A DNA stretch of 64,000 bases from Pseudarcicella hirudinis (GCF_900115665.1 NZ_FOXH01000007.1:62001-126000); one strand, 5' to 3'. Shown: positions 25,510-34,280, numbered from the stretch's first letter. Program-made: numbers and translations. Notes: generated by a model from the letters alone, not told the origin.

Positions 25510-27699
25510 TTACAAATTCTTCTCCAGGAAGTTTGTCATCATTGTATAAAGATGTAAACGCGTATTTCCTCCGTTGATTCCGTGGTTTTTATTCGGATAA
25601 TAGAAACTCTGGAATTGTTTCCCGGATTTAATTAAAGCCTCCTCTAAAGCTACTGCGTTTTGAAAATGAACATTATCATCACCTGTTCCATGTACAAGCA
25701 GGAAATTACCTTTTAGTTTTTTCGCGTGTGTAACAGGTGAATTATCGTCATATCCTGCGGCATTCTCCTGTGGAGTACGCTGGAATCTCTCAGTATAAAT
25801 AGAGTCGTAAAAACGCCAGTTTGTTACCGGAGCTACTGCCACAGCGGTCTTGAAATAATCGCATCCCTGAAATAAGCAATTTGACGACATAAATCCTCCG
25901 TAACTCCAGCCCTGAATACCGATTCTGGTTTTGTCAATATAAGGAAGAGCTCCAAAATACTTTGCTGCTTCAATCTGATCATGCACTTCCAGTTTACCAA
26001 GATTCAGGTAAGTACATTTCTTAAATTCAACTCCTTTTCCACCGGTTCCGCGGTTATCCACACAGGCAACAATATAACCTTTTTGCGCCAAATGCTGATA
26101 CCAGAAGAAGTTAGAGGAATCAAACTGGTTAATTACCTGCTGACTGCCCGGACCGCCATAAACGAACATTAAAAGCGGGTATTTTTTGTTCGGATCAAAA
26201 TCTGTCGGTTTAATAATCCATGAACTCAATTCAATATTATCAGCCGTTTTCAGGGTAAAAAACTCTTTTTTGGCAATATTATACTCCTCAAGTTTCTTAC
26301 GCAAAGTAGCATTATCTTCTAATATTTTTACTAGTTGTCCGGTTGGTGCTTTGTGAAGACTTACTTTTAAAGGACTGTCTGCGGCCGAGTTACTAAGAAT
26401 ATAATATTTGAAATCCTTACTGAAATTAGCTCTGTTTAATCCCTTATCCGTTGAAAGCTGTTTTTTGTTTTTTCCGTCTAAAGAAATACTATACAAATGG
26501 CGTTCTGATGAAGAAACTTCGGTTGAAGTGAAATACAATATTTTGCTTTTTTCATCTATTCCCTGAAAATCATCCACTTCCCAGTTTCCCGTAGTAATCT
26601 GGCGGATTAACTTTCCGGATAAATCAAACTGATATAAGTGTTTGAAGCCATCTCTTTCTGAAGAACTGATAAAGCTTTTACCATCGGCCAGATAAACAAA
26701 ATCATCTCCAAAATTCTCAACATCCACATATGTCTTGCTTTCTTCAGTAAGTACAACATCCGACTTTCCTGTACTAACATCAGCATGAAGCAAATCAACT
26801 TTATTCTGCAACCTGTTTAAGCGGCTCAAAGAAAGCATGTTAGGGTTCTGCGTCCAGCGGATTCTTGGAATGTAGATATCAGTTTCTTTTCCGATATCCA
26901 CTTTAACAGTTTTATTATCAGCAAGATGAAATACAGAAATGGTAATAATTGAATTTGGTTCACCTGCTTTAGGGTATTTATAGCGGTAATCTGTAGGATA
27001 AAGTTTACCCCAAACCTGCATGTTATATTCCGGTACATTGGTTTCATCGAAAGTATAAAATGCTATTTTTTTGCTGTCCGGAGCCCATTGAAAAGCTCTG
27101 GCAAATGAAAATTCTTCTTCATAAACCCAGTCACAGGCTCCATTGATGATCTCATTCCATTTTCCATTTTTTGTGATAGCACTTTCAGTCATCGTTGCCA
27201 GATCAACCATGAATAAATCGTTCTTGCGAACAAATGCTATTTTGCTTCCGTCCGGAGAAAAAGTAGCAAACATTTGCTTTCCACCTTTCGAAAGCTGTTG
27301 TAGTTTTTTGGTTTTAAGATCATAAACATAGTTTTCTTCTCTTGAACTACGTCTGTAAATCTGCTCACCTCCGGTACTTAAGAGGATTTTTTGCTCGTCT
27401 GCAGAAAGGGAATAGTCTTCAATGGAGAGCGTTTTTCCAGCATTATCAGTAAACCTGGTTTCATCAAATAACGTTTCTACTACTGTTCCGTCTGTTACCT
27501 GATATTTGATAATTTTTCCATCATGAAGTGCTGTATAAAATGCACCATCCTTCATCCAATTTACACTTTGAACCGTTGCCTGACGGAAAGTGCCTTTTTC
27601 CCAAATATCTTCAAGTGTCACTGCTTTTTTTTGTTGAGCATTTGCCATGAAAGAGCAAATAGTCAGTAAGAAATAAACCAAATACGTTTGTTTTTTCAC
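25510..27699 (-). CDS. secreted dipeptidyl peptidase IV (S9B family)
   Basis: The 729-residue product has a signal peptide (ending MANAQ, residue 22), an N-terminal beta-propeller (about 40-480) and a C-terminal alpha/beta-hydrolase. The DPP IV hallmark Glu-Glu pair is visible in DWVYEEEFSFARAF (about 190-205), which anchors the free N-terminus of substrates. The catalytic serine is in GWSYGGFM (Ser599), the Asp in GTGDDNVHF and the His in KNHGINGGN near the C-terminus. It removes X-Pro or X-Ala dipeptides from peptides in the periplasm. A CAAAGATA sequence at 27776-27783 gives a TATCTTTG -7 box for it, without a well-spaced -33. Confidence 0.94.
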   Translation of the reverse strand: MKKQTYLVYFLLTICSFMANAQQKKAVTLEDIWEKGTFRQATVQSVNWMKDGAFYTALHDGKIIKYQVTDGTVVETLFDETRFTDNAGKTLSIEDYSLSADEQKILLSTGGEQIYRRSSREENYVYDLKTKKLQQLSKGGKQMFATFSPDGSKIAFVRKNDLFMVDLATMTESAITKNGKWNEIINGACDWVYEEEFSFARAFQWAPDSKKIAFYTFDETNVPEYNMQVWGKLYPTDYRYKYPKAGEPNSIITISVFHLADNKTVKVDIGKETDIYIPRIRWTQNPNMLSLSRLNRLQNKVDLLHADVSTGKSDVVLTEESKTYVDVENFGDDFVYLADGKSFISSSERDGFKHLYQFDLSGKLIRQITTGNWEVDDFQGIDEKSKILYFTSTEVSSSERHLYSISLDGKNKKQLSTDKGLNRANFSKDFKYYILSNSAADSPLKVSLHKAPTGQLVKILEDNATLRKKLEEYNIAKKEFFTLKTADNIELSSWIIKPTDFDPNKKYPLLMFVYGGPGSQQVINQFDSSNFFWYQHLAQKGYIVACVDNRGTGGKGVEFKKCTYLNLGKLEVHDQIEAAKYFGALPYIDKTRIGIQGWSYGGFMSSNCLFQGCDYFKTAVAVAPVTNWRFYDSIYTERFQRTPQENAAGYDDNSPVTHAKKLKGNFLLVHGTGDDNVHFQNAVALEEALIKSGKQFQSFYYPNKNHGINGGNTRLHLYTMMTNFLEKNL

Positions 27700-27883
27700 T
27701 GTTTTTCCGGTTTTATTGATGATTTTTTAAAGAAGTAAGAAGAAAATCATACCATTTTCAGCTAAATCCTGAAAGCAAAGATACTTAAAGCTTTGAACTT
27801 GCTAAACTGCCGTCAAAGGAATTTTCGTGCTGCTTCCTCCTTTCAGCAATGAAAGATTATCAACAAAAACCCGTTTTATCGCA

Positions 27884-29173
27884 TCACTTCCTTGTTTTAT
27901 AGATTACAACTCCGTTTTCGCCTCTTTTGCCATATTTCTGAATGGCTTCGCATCCCTGCAAAACAGCAATCATTTCCAGTTCCTTACTTTTAAAATGCTT
28001 CAGTTTTTCAACATCTATTTCTACTTCATCCACAATATAAATCGGAACGGACTCTGTATTATCCTGTCTGAGCCTTTGTAAATCAGACATAATCGAGGCA
28101 AAATTGCTTAATCTGTTATTGGCATGATATCTTCTTATATTCAGAAAAATTGTGTCATTCCCTATTTTGGAAAAAGTCTGAGAAATATTGTCGAAACGAT
28201 TTTCTGCCCGTTTTATGTCAATTTTCTCAATAGAACCAATGTCAATAGTTTTGCGGTTTACATACTCAGTTTCATTCTCTCCGTCAATCATGTAAACCGG
28301 AGCCCCATTAGCCGTAAGTCTTTCATTTCTGTAGGCAATCACCTCTTCAAATGTCATTACTGTATCTTTCAGCAATTGCCATTTCCCGTTTTTTACCTGC
28401 ATTTCTTCCAGAATCCTTATATTTCTCAGATGAAGATCATTTCGTGAATGTCCGTTGCGTGTAACTACTTCTACCAAACCATTTCTAAAGCTGTTTCCAA
28501 AAAACCGCTGCGCTTCCAGCGGACTATACACTTCTATTTTCTTTATTTCCGCTTTATTCAGTGATTCGAAAGTAACATTGAGTGGCTGCAATTTCCCATC
28601 AATTACATACCTTACCGGGCTTTTCTCCGTTTCCTGATGAAAATCCAGTAAATCATAAATCGGAGATTCTGCAAAACATCTGAACCTGATTCCTTGTAAT
28701 TCATAAGGTGTAAAGAAGAAAAAATCTTTGGGCAGCCGGGAATGTTTCTGGATAAGTAATGCCTGAATCCTTGGTTTAGGGAGTTTCATTAATTCAATAT
28801 CCGGGTTCTTTAATCCTGCATAGAACAGGGAATCATTTCTCAGACTTAATACCTTAACATCTGAAATCCACTTCAATACTTCCTTGTTTCTGAAACTGAC
28901 ATCATTTATTCTGATTAAAGCATTATCGGGAATTGAATCCGCAGAAAGTCCGTTTCTGACACTTCCGTTAGCAAAGGAAATTCTGGGGAAGAGCTTATTC
29001 TTTGTCGTATCTCTCAGTGCATATTGTATCTCAATGGTATCTCTGTACACATTTCCCCCATAGTAAAACAGATCAATTGCCGTACGGGAAACCAGCTTCT
29101 TTGCAGGCATTTCCTGGGCAAAACTGTCATGAATCAGAATGCCTAAAATCAGAAAATATAAAAGTTTATGCAT
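27884..29173 (-). CDS. secreted protein with three TonB-plug-like repeats but no beta-barrel
   Basis: The ATG at 29173 gives 429 residues with a signal peptide (MHKLLYFLILGIL...SFAQ); the frame extends 18 codons further upstream without a good start context. Three segments resemble the ID/VDG motif core of TonB-receptor plug domains: YVIDGKLQPL with EAQRFFG...NGLVEVVTR (about 190-240), VYMIDGENETEY with IEKIDIKRAE (about 292-325), and IYIVDEVEIDVEKL with AIQKYGKRGENGVVIYKTRK (about 375-429, C-terminal). In SusC-like receptors this motif precedes the barrel; here it is repeated and the barrel is absent. I do not know a named family. It may be a receptor decoy, signal transducer or adaptor; no function is claimed. 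Confidence 0.75.
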   Translation of the reverse strand: MHKLLYFLILGILIHDSFAQEMPAKKLVSRTAIDLFYYGGNVYRDTIEIQYALRDTTKNKLFPRISFANGSVRNGLSADSIPDNALIRINDVSFRNKEVLKWISDVKVLSLRNDSLFYAGLKNPDIELMKLPKPRIQALLIQKHSRLPKDFFFFTPYELQGIRFRCFAESPIYDLLDFHQETEKSPVRYVIDGKLQPLNVTFESLNKAEIKKIEVYSPLEAQRFFGNSFRNGLVEVVTRNGHSRNDLHLRNIRILEEMQVKNGKWQLLKDTVMTFEEVIAYRNERLTANGAPVYMIDGENETEYVNRKTIDIGSIEKIDIKRAENRFDNISQTFSKIGNDTIFLNIRRYHANNRLSNFASIMSDLQRLRQDNTESVPIYIVDEVEIDVEKLKHFKSKELEMIAVLQGCEAIQKYGKRGENGVVIYKTRK

Positions 29174-29201
29174 TTTCAGATAAGTTATTAGTTCGTTCAA
29201 A

Positions 29202-29234
29202 CAAAAATAGCATGTCAGAATTGACATGCTACAA
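29202..29234 (-). promoter_or_regulatory. candidate promoter overlapping a terminator
   Basis: Leftward, 29209-29202 reads TATTTTTG, a TAnnTTTG -7 box, and 29234-29232 is a TTG with 22-base spacing. It would start the plug-repeat gene about 25 bases before its ATG. The same bases form the T-run of a terminator, so the promoter reading is uncertain. Confidence 0.45.
29203..29231 (-). terminator. terminator of the lipoprotein gene
   Basis: A 10-bp perfect stem (29208-29217 with 29222-29231) with a 4-base loop is followed leftward by TTTTTGTTT. It lies 50 bases past the stop codon of the gene ending at 29282. Confidence 0.8.
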
Positions 29235-29281
29235 GTTATATATCAATCGTTAACTACTTTGTTAACAAAAAGTTAATGATT

Positions 29282-29815
29282 CTAATCACTATTCAGGACA
29301 ATCTGAGAACTTTGAACAGAGTTACTATAATTCAATGCCCTGTCTCTGATTCTCACTTCAAATTTTAAAGTATCTTTTTTAGGTGTAAAGGCATGAAGGA
29401 AAGCTATTGAATAATCTACGGTTCCCTCAATTGGTCCTGATTTACCATCCGGTTTAAAATAGAACGGGATAAAACCTGAAAGAGACGGTGAAAACTGCAC
29501 TTCAGAAAAAGTACCGTTTTTGGCACGGAAAACCTTCACTTCATAATTGTTTATACCCTTCAGACTAGGACTGGTTACCTTAGTCCCACTAAATTCATCC
29601 TGAGTCATTCCCAGGTCTCCATTACCATCCTGAAAGTCAATTGTCAGAATCACAGAATCTTTTTTTGACTGTGAGAAAGCGTCAATAGTGGTAATTTTTC
29701 TGATGGAGTGAAAGGTAATCGCAGGAATATTGCTGAAATCCGGCTCTCCGATACAGGAAGACAATGCCAGCGCAATGAATGAAATAAAAGCTACGAAAAG
29801 GATATGTTTTTTCAT
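29282..29815 (-). CDS. lipoprotein, conserved type, unknown function
   Basis: The 177-residue product has a lipoprotein signal (MKKHILFVAFISF...LSSC, Cys21). The mature protein is mostly beta strands: ITFHSIRKIT, SVILTIDFQDGNGDLG, YEVKVFRAKNG, FIPFYFKPDGK, VDYSIAFL, TLKFEVRIRDRALNYSN. The DFQDGNGDLG phrase followed by a second strand pair is seen in single-domain, immunoglobulin-like lipoproteins of Cytophagales. No catalytic residues are evident. It is followed by its own terminator and preceded by a 334-base gap that it shares with the divergent LuxE-like gene. Confidence 0.78.
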   Translation of the reverse strand: MKKHILFVAFISFIALALSSCIGEPDFSNIPAITFHSIRKITTIDAFSQSKKDSVILTIDFQDGNGDLGMTQDEFSGTKVTSPSLKGINNYEVKVFRAKNGTFSEVQFSPSLSGFIPFYFKPDGKSGPIEGTVDYSIAFLHAFTPKKDTLKFEVRIRDRALNYSNSVQSSQIVLNSD

Positions 29816-30149
29816 GTGTTTTACTGTGTATAATCCCCCGTTATGAATGGGTTCGAACTTAATACATTTCCGGAAACCTGTCGCAAATATTAACGAAAAA
29901 ATTCAGTTCCTTGTTGCAGGTTTGTCAGACTTTGTCAGTAAAGTTAATGATTTGCCTTAATTTTGTAATTATTATCTGTTTTAAGAAAAAGACTTTAAGG
30001 GTAAAAAGGAAACATTTCGGAGAAAAGGTCAAAATGAAACGTTTTTTAACGGTTTTCCGGTTTATTAGAATATCTTGAAAATCCACTTTCAATCTTTCTT
30101 TTTCTTATTACTTACGGCAGATTTATCAGAAAAATCGCTTTTATAAACA
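29816..30149. other. divergent intergenic region
   Basis: No gene lies in these 334 bases. The stretch holds the upstream region of the lipoprotein gene and, to the right, a good promoter for the LuxE-like gene (29931-29965) followed by a long leader of roughly 180 bases without an evident structure. Confidence 0.55.
29931..29965 (+). promoter_or_regulatory. promoter of the LuxE-like gene
   Basis: A TTTG at 29931-29934 and TAATTTTG at 29958-29965 are separated by 23 bases, matching the Bacteroidota -33/-7 consensus. The -33 region is doubled: TTTGTCAG occurs at 29921 and again at 29931. Confidence 0.6.
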
Positions 30150-31166
30150 ATGAATCAGGCTCAGCTATTAAAACAAAGGGTGCTAGGATTGAATGCTTCT
30201 GATTTCGACCAGCTTGCCCTGGATATATTTCATTTTCAGGTTCAGAATAATGAGGTTTACCGAAAATATCTCCACCATCTTTCCATTGATCCTTTGCAGG
30301 TGAAAGAGGTTTCGGAAATACCTTTCTTACCGATTGAATTTTTCAAAACCCAAACCATCCTTTCAGGTGAAGTAACTCCGAAAGTTATTTTTGAAAGCAG
30401 CGGAACAACCGGACAAAATACAAGCAGACATCTTGTAGCCGATCCGGATTTCTATCTGAAAGTTTCAGAACAGATTTTTGAGAAATTTTATGGAAAGTTA
30501 TCTGATTTTCATGTGCTGGCCCTGCTTCCATCCTATCTGGAAAGAAATAATTCTTCTCTGGTTTATATGGTTCAGCATTTTATTGAAAGAAGTAATTCTG
30601 CTTTTTCAGGCTTTTTCCTGAATGATTTTGAAAGTCTGATCGACCGGCTAAAAAAAGCCTCAGAACAGGGAGGAAATTCCGGAATATTGCTAATCGGTGT
30701 AACTTTTGCCCTGCTGGATCTGGCAGAATCAGAGTTTGATTTAAGTTTTCTTGAAAATAACAAGCATTTAATTGTCATGGAAACCGGAGGAATGAAAGGC
30801 CGGAGAAAGGAATTGCTGCGGGAAGAAGTTCACGAAATTCTGACTAAAGCATTTTCAGTTTCACACATTCATTCTGAGTATGGTATGACGGAGCTACTCT
30901 CACAGGGTTATTCCTTCGGAGAGGGTATTTTCCAGCTTTCAGATTCAATGAGAATTATATTGCGGGATGTCAACGATCCGCTTACCAGATTGGAAAAAAC
31001 CGGAAAAACCGGAGGAATTAATGTAATCGACCTGGCTAATATTGATTCATGTTCTTTTATCGAAACCAGGGATTTAGGTGTATTCAAGCCTGATGGCAGG
31101 CAATTCAGTATTCTGGGGCGTTTTGATAATTCAGATATCAGAGGTTGTAATCTTATGGTTAATTAA
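30150..31166 (+). CDS. LuxE-like acyl-protein synthetase / AMP-ligase
   Basis: The 338-residue protein matches the LuxE domain of acyl-protein synthetases. Seen features are IPFLPIEFFKTQ, the ATP-binding loop FESSGTTGQNTSRH (about 81-94), METGGMKGRRKELLREE and the adenylate-site HSEYGMTELLSQGY. LuxE activates a fatty acid as acyl-AMP and transfers it to a protein cysteine; in luminous bacteria it works with LuxC and LuxD, but here no luxCD or luciferase gene is near. Stand-alone LuxE-like ligases are common in Bacteroidota and their substrates are unknown. Length is close to LuxE. The promoter just upstream is convincing, and the gene ends at a bidirectional terminator. Confidence 0.85.
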   Translation: MNQAQLLKQRVLGLNASDFDQLALDIFHFQVQNNEVYRKYLHHLSIDPLQVKEVSEIPFLPIEFFKTQTILSGEVTPKVIFESSGTTGQNTSRHLVADPDFYLKVSEQIFEKFYGKLSDFHVLALLPSYLERNNSSLVYMVQHFIERSNSAFSGFFLNDFESLIDRLKKASEQGGNSGILLIGVTFALLDLAESEFDLSFLENNKHLIVMETGGMKGRRKELLREEVHEILTKAFSVSHIHSEYGMTELLSQGYSFGEGIFQLSDSMRIILRDVNDPLTRLEKTGKTGGINVIDLANIDSCSFIETRDLGVFKPDGRQFSILGRFDNSDIRGCNLMVN

Positions 31167-31168
31167 AA

Positions 31169-31203
31169 TTTTCCACGGCGGGGATGTTTCCTGCCGTGGA
31201 AAA
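31169..31203. terminator. bidirectional terminator
   Basis: A 14-position stem (31169-31182 with 31190-31203, one G-T pair) with a 7-base loop. It starts 2 bases after the LuxE-like stop codon and ends 8 bases before the convergent peptidase stop. Confidence 0.88.
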
Positions 31204-31211
31204 CTTCTTTT

Positions 31212-33194
31212 CTATTTCTTCAGATACTTCCCGAACCATTCCAGGTATTTTTCAAAACGGTATTTCTGAAAAGAAGGGTTTGTAATACCGTGAAACTGAT
31301 TAGGGTAGACAATCAATTGTGTAGGAATACCCAATACACGCAAAGCCTGATACATCTGCTCACTTCCTACAGCAGGAACATTAAAATCACTTCCTCCCAC
31401 CATAAACTGCGTCGGTGTTTTGATTTTGTCAGCTTTCAGGAACGGATAAGACAAGGCAACATATTTATCAAAGTTTTTCCAGGGAGAGCCCAGCTCATGT
31501 TCATATTGCAGAATGTATTGATCGACACCGTACATGGAACTAATCATGGCCACTCCTGCACCGCTGGAAGCTGCTTTAAAACGAGTGTCTGTAGCAATGG
31601 TATAATCCGTTAAAATTCCGCCATAACTCCATCCGCCAATTCCAAGATTCTCGGCATCTGCCAGGCCGTTCTGCGTCAGATAATCAGCAGCGCCTAAAAT
31701 ATCCAGAACCTCTTTATTTCCCCAATCCCCGCTGATTACTTTACAATAATCCAATCCTCTGCCATTACTACCCCGGTAATTAACGGCCACAACAGCATAT
31801 CCGGTAGAGGCCAGCATCTGTCTGCTCAAATCAAAACTGTATTCATCCTGAGAAACCGGACCTCCGTGAATAAAGAAAATGGTAGGCAGTTTTTGCTTAG
31901 ACTGGGCATCAGAAGGTCTGTAAAGCAAATTGGAGACAGTTGTTCCGTCCTTGCTTTTTGAGGTAAAGCCTTCAACTGTAGCTAAGTCAAGCGAATTGAT
32001 CAATTCTTCATGATGTTTGGTCAGTTTACGAAGTACTCCTTTTTCCAGGGCATAAATTTCTGAGGGCATCTGAGGATCAGACATCGTAACCACCCAATTA
32101 TTGGCTTTTTGTTTTTCAATGGAACCAAAACTCCGGTTTCCTCCGATTACCAGGGTATTCTTCCCGGTCAGAACTGAAAACTGCGAAATATAACGTTGAC
32201 GGTCATCTGTCACGAGGGCCATAATATTTCCTTCGTCTGTCCAGCGGGGAGAAGCAACAGGTCTGTCCAGTGTTTTGGATAATAATTTAGGTTCTCCACC
32301 ATCTTTCGATACCACAGCAAGAATAGCCTGGTCGTACATGATGTAATCTTCTTTGGAGGTAGATTGTAAATAAGCAATCTGTTTGCCATCAGGTGACCAG
32401 ACAGGCTGAGAATCTCTTCCTGTCCAGGTAGTTATCCGGCGAACAACACCCTTAGCTTTTGCTTCAACGGTCCAGATATCGGTATTCGAATTCATATCCG
32501 GATCAGCTGTTCTGTTACTTACAAATGCAATAGTGCTGCCATCCGGAGACCAAACCGGAGAAGAATCCTCATAATTTCCGGTGGTTAATGTATCAATATT
32601 TTTAGAAGCAACATCAAATAAATACAGATGAACAGGTCTGTTTTGTAAATATCCCTCAACATCCTGCTTAAATTGATACCGGTCTAACAGATATGGTTTT
32701 GGGTCTTTTGACTTAGAGGTATCCACCGGACTTTTCACCACAAGTACCAGTTTCTTGCCATCAGGCGACCAGGCATAGTCATTCAGATCTCCAGACTTCA
32801 GATTTGTCAATTGTTTTCCTTCTCCGCCTCTTCTGTCCATCAGCCAGATCTGGCTGCTTGTCAGGCCATTTCTGGAAGAAACGAATGAAATATATTTCCC
32901 GTCCGGACTCCATTTTCCAGAAGACTCTCCGTCGGGACTATTTGTCAACTGTATGGTTTGCTGACCATCCCAGCTCACCATCCACAAATCAGAGTTTCTC
33001 TTGTTTTTCACTGAATCCACCGATGAAAGGGTATAGGAAATCCAGCTCCCTTCCGGAGAAACACGAACATCTGAAATGGTTTGAAGGCGATAAACGTCAG
33101 AAGGACGAAGCCGGCGTTTGGCTGGGTTCTGAGCCTGAGCAAGGGAGCAGCATAATAAGCTCAATGTAATTAAGCAGAGTAGTTTTTTAGGCAT
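31212..33194 (-). CDS. secreted S9-family (prolyl oligopeptidase/acylaminoacyl) peptidase
   Basis: The 660-residue product has a signal peptide (MPKKLLCLITLSLLCCSLAQAQ). The N-terminal half contains TolB/WD40-like propeller repeats with repeated W(S)PDG motifs (KWSPDGKY, AWSPDGKK, VWSPDGST, VWSPDGKQ). The C-terminal hydrolase has the catalytic serine in GWSYGGIL (Ser523), the oxyanion-region IFFIHGGP, the Asp in VGGSDFNVP and the His in NQFHGITNP. It is of the acylaminoacyl-peptidase type rather than DPP IV, as it lacks the EE motif. It acts on short peptides in the periplasm. A second S9 enzyme lies 4 kb away. Its upstream region contains an 11-bp inverted repeat (33230-33273). Confidence 0.93.
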   Translation of the reverse strand: MPKKLLCLITLSLLCCSLAQAQNPAKRRLRPSDVYRLQTISDVRVSPEGSWISYTLSSVDSVKNKRNSDLWMVSWDGQQTIQLTNSPDGESSGKWSPDGKYISFVSSRNGLTSSQIWLMDRRGGEGKQLTNLKSGDLNDYAWSPDGKKLVLVVKSPVDTSKSKDPKPYLLDRYQFKQDVEGYLQNRPVHLYLFDVASKNIDTLTTGNYEDSSPVWSPDGSTIAFVSNRTADPDMNSNTDIWTVEAKAKGVVRRITTWTGRDSQPVWSPDGKQIAYLQSTSKEDYIMYDQAILAVVSKDGGEPKLLSKTLDRPVASPRWTDEGNIMALVTDDRQRYISQFSVLTGKNTLVIGGNRSFGSIEKQKANNWVVTMSDPQMPSEIYALEKGVLRKLTKHHEELINSLDLATVEGFTSKSKDGTTVSNLLYRPSDAQSKQKLPTIFFIHGGPVSQDEYSFDLSRQMLASTGYAVVAVNYRGSNGRGLDYCKVISGDWGNKEVLDILGAADYLTQNGLADAENLGIGGWSYGGILTDYTIATDTRFKAASSGAGVAMISSMYGVDQYILQYEHELGSPWKNFDKYVALSYPFLKADKIKTPTQFMVGGSDFNVPAVGSEQMYQALRVLGIPTQLIVYPNQFHGITNPSFQKYRFEKYLEWFGKYLKK

Positions 33195-33229
33195 TTTTGC
33201 TGGAAGTGTTTAGCGATAAAGTGATTTTC

Positions 33230-33273
33230 TGAGAAACAGGAAAAAAAATGAGGTATTTCAAACCTGTTTCTCA
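33230..33273. repeat. inverted repeat upstream of the S9 peptidase gene
   Basis: An 11-bp perfect inverted repeat (33230-33240 with 33263-33273) with a 22-base loop that is poly-A on one strand. The right end touches a TATTTTTG-like -7 box (33279-33272 leftward). It may be an operator or attenuator. Confidence 0.5.
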
Positions 33274-33348
33274 AAAATAATCAGATATAGCCTTAAATCT
33301 GCCCGGATAGCCATAAATTATTCAAATACCCTGGCAAACTTTCCAAAA

Positions 33349-33759
33349 TCAGGCATGAGCTTCCAGCCATTCCTCTCCGTTCTGATAAATCTCCTTCTTC
33401 CAGATCGGAACTACCTCTTTCAAGGTATCGATCAGCCACTGACAGGCTTCAAAAGAGGCTGCTCTGTGAGGAGTTGAAACGGCGATAACCACTGCTACAT
33501 CGCCAATGGTCAAAACACCTTTGCGGTGAACTATTACTATTTTTTCAATGTCCCAGCGTTCTCTGGCCTGATTGGCCAGTTCTTCCATTTTTTTGACAGC
33601 CATTGCATCATAGGTTTCATATTCCAGTCTTACGACCTCTTTTGAATTATTATGATTCCGGACTGTTCCAATGAAAATATCCACCGCACCGGCTCTGTCC
33701 GACTGCGCTGCTTCAATGCAGGAAGGTATATTAATATGCTGATCTGTAATTGCAATCAT
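33349..33759 (-). CDS. moaE: molybdopterin synthase catalytic subunit
   Basis: The 136-residue protein is full-length MoaE, which with thiocarboxylated MoaD inserts sulfur into precursor Z (cPMP) to form molybdopterin. Seen motifs: GAVDIFIGTVRNHNN, LEYETYDAMAVKKM, IVHRKGVLTIGDVAVVIAVSTPHR (with the cleft arginine) and the catalytic-lysine segment VPIWKKEIY. The gene sits 26 bases downstream of folA on the same strand, so the two are likely co-transcribed. MoaD, MoaA and MoaC are not in the window. Confidence 0.95.
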   Translation of the reverse strand: MIAITDQHINIPSCIEAAQSDRAGAVDIFIGTVRNHNNSKEVVRLEYETYDAMAVKKMEELANQARERWDIEKIVIVHRKGVLTIGDVAVVIAVSTPHRAASFEACQWLIDTLKEVVPIWKKEIYQNGEEWLEAHA

Positions 33760-33785
33760 TTTCTAAGGTTTAATGTATTGAAAAC

Positions 33786-34280
33786 CTAAACTTCTTTCAC
33801 CAGTTCCACGAAATCAAAGTCGTACAAATTCTTTTCGTCTTTCAGATATGTTTCTCTGGAAATCTCCTTCCAGACAGTTTTATCAATTTCCGGGAAAAAG
33901 GTATCTCCGGCAAAAGAATGTTTTACTTCTGAAAGGTAAATTTTATCAACATTTGGCAGGGAAAGTTTATACAATTCGGCACCACCAATTATGAAAGCCT
34001 CCTCTTCTTCTATCTTTTTTGCTTCTTCAATAGCTTCTTCTACAGAATTTACAACAATACAGCCATTAATGGCAAGCTCTTTATTTCTGCTGACAATAAT
34101 TGAAGTCCGGTTGGGCAAGGGTTTTCCGATTGAATCAAAGGTTTTTCTTCCCATAATAATAGGATGCCCGGTGGTAAGATTCTTAAAAATCTTCAAATCT
34201 TTAGGTAAATGCCAGATTAATTGGTTTTCATGTCCGATAACCCCATTTTCGGCGACTGCTACAACGATACTTAATTTCAA
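33786..34280 (-). CDS. folA: dihydrofolate reductase
   Basis: The 164-residue enzyme reduces dihydrofolate to tetrahydrofolate with NADPH. It shows MKLSIVVAVAENGVIGHENQLIWHLPKDLKIFK at the N-terminus in typical form (read as separate motifs: VIGHENQLIWHLP and DLKIFK), the NADPH loop IIMGRKTFDSIG, LPNRTSIIVSRN, FIIGGAELYKL and a terminal FDFVELVK strand. Asp (in LPKDLK) is the proton-donor neighbour. Length is normal. It is first in a two-gene unit with moaE. Confidence 0.97.
   Translation of the reverse strand: MKLSIVVAVAENGVIGHENQLIWHLPKDLKIFKNLTTGHPIIMGRKTFDSIGKPLPNRTSIIVSRNKELAINGCIVVNSVEEAIEEAKKIEEEEAFIIGGAELYKLSLPNVDKIYLSEVKHSFAGDTFFPEIDKTVWKEISRETYLKDEKNLYDFDFVELVKEV

Noticed and set aside
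29845-29870. A GGGTTCGAAC segment resembling a tRNA T-loop
   Set aside because: No matching acceptor stem, anticodon arm or D-arm around it.
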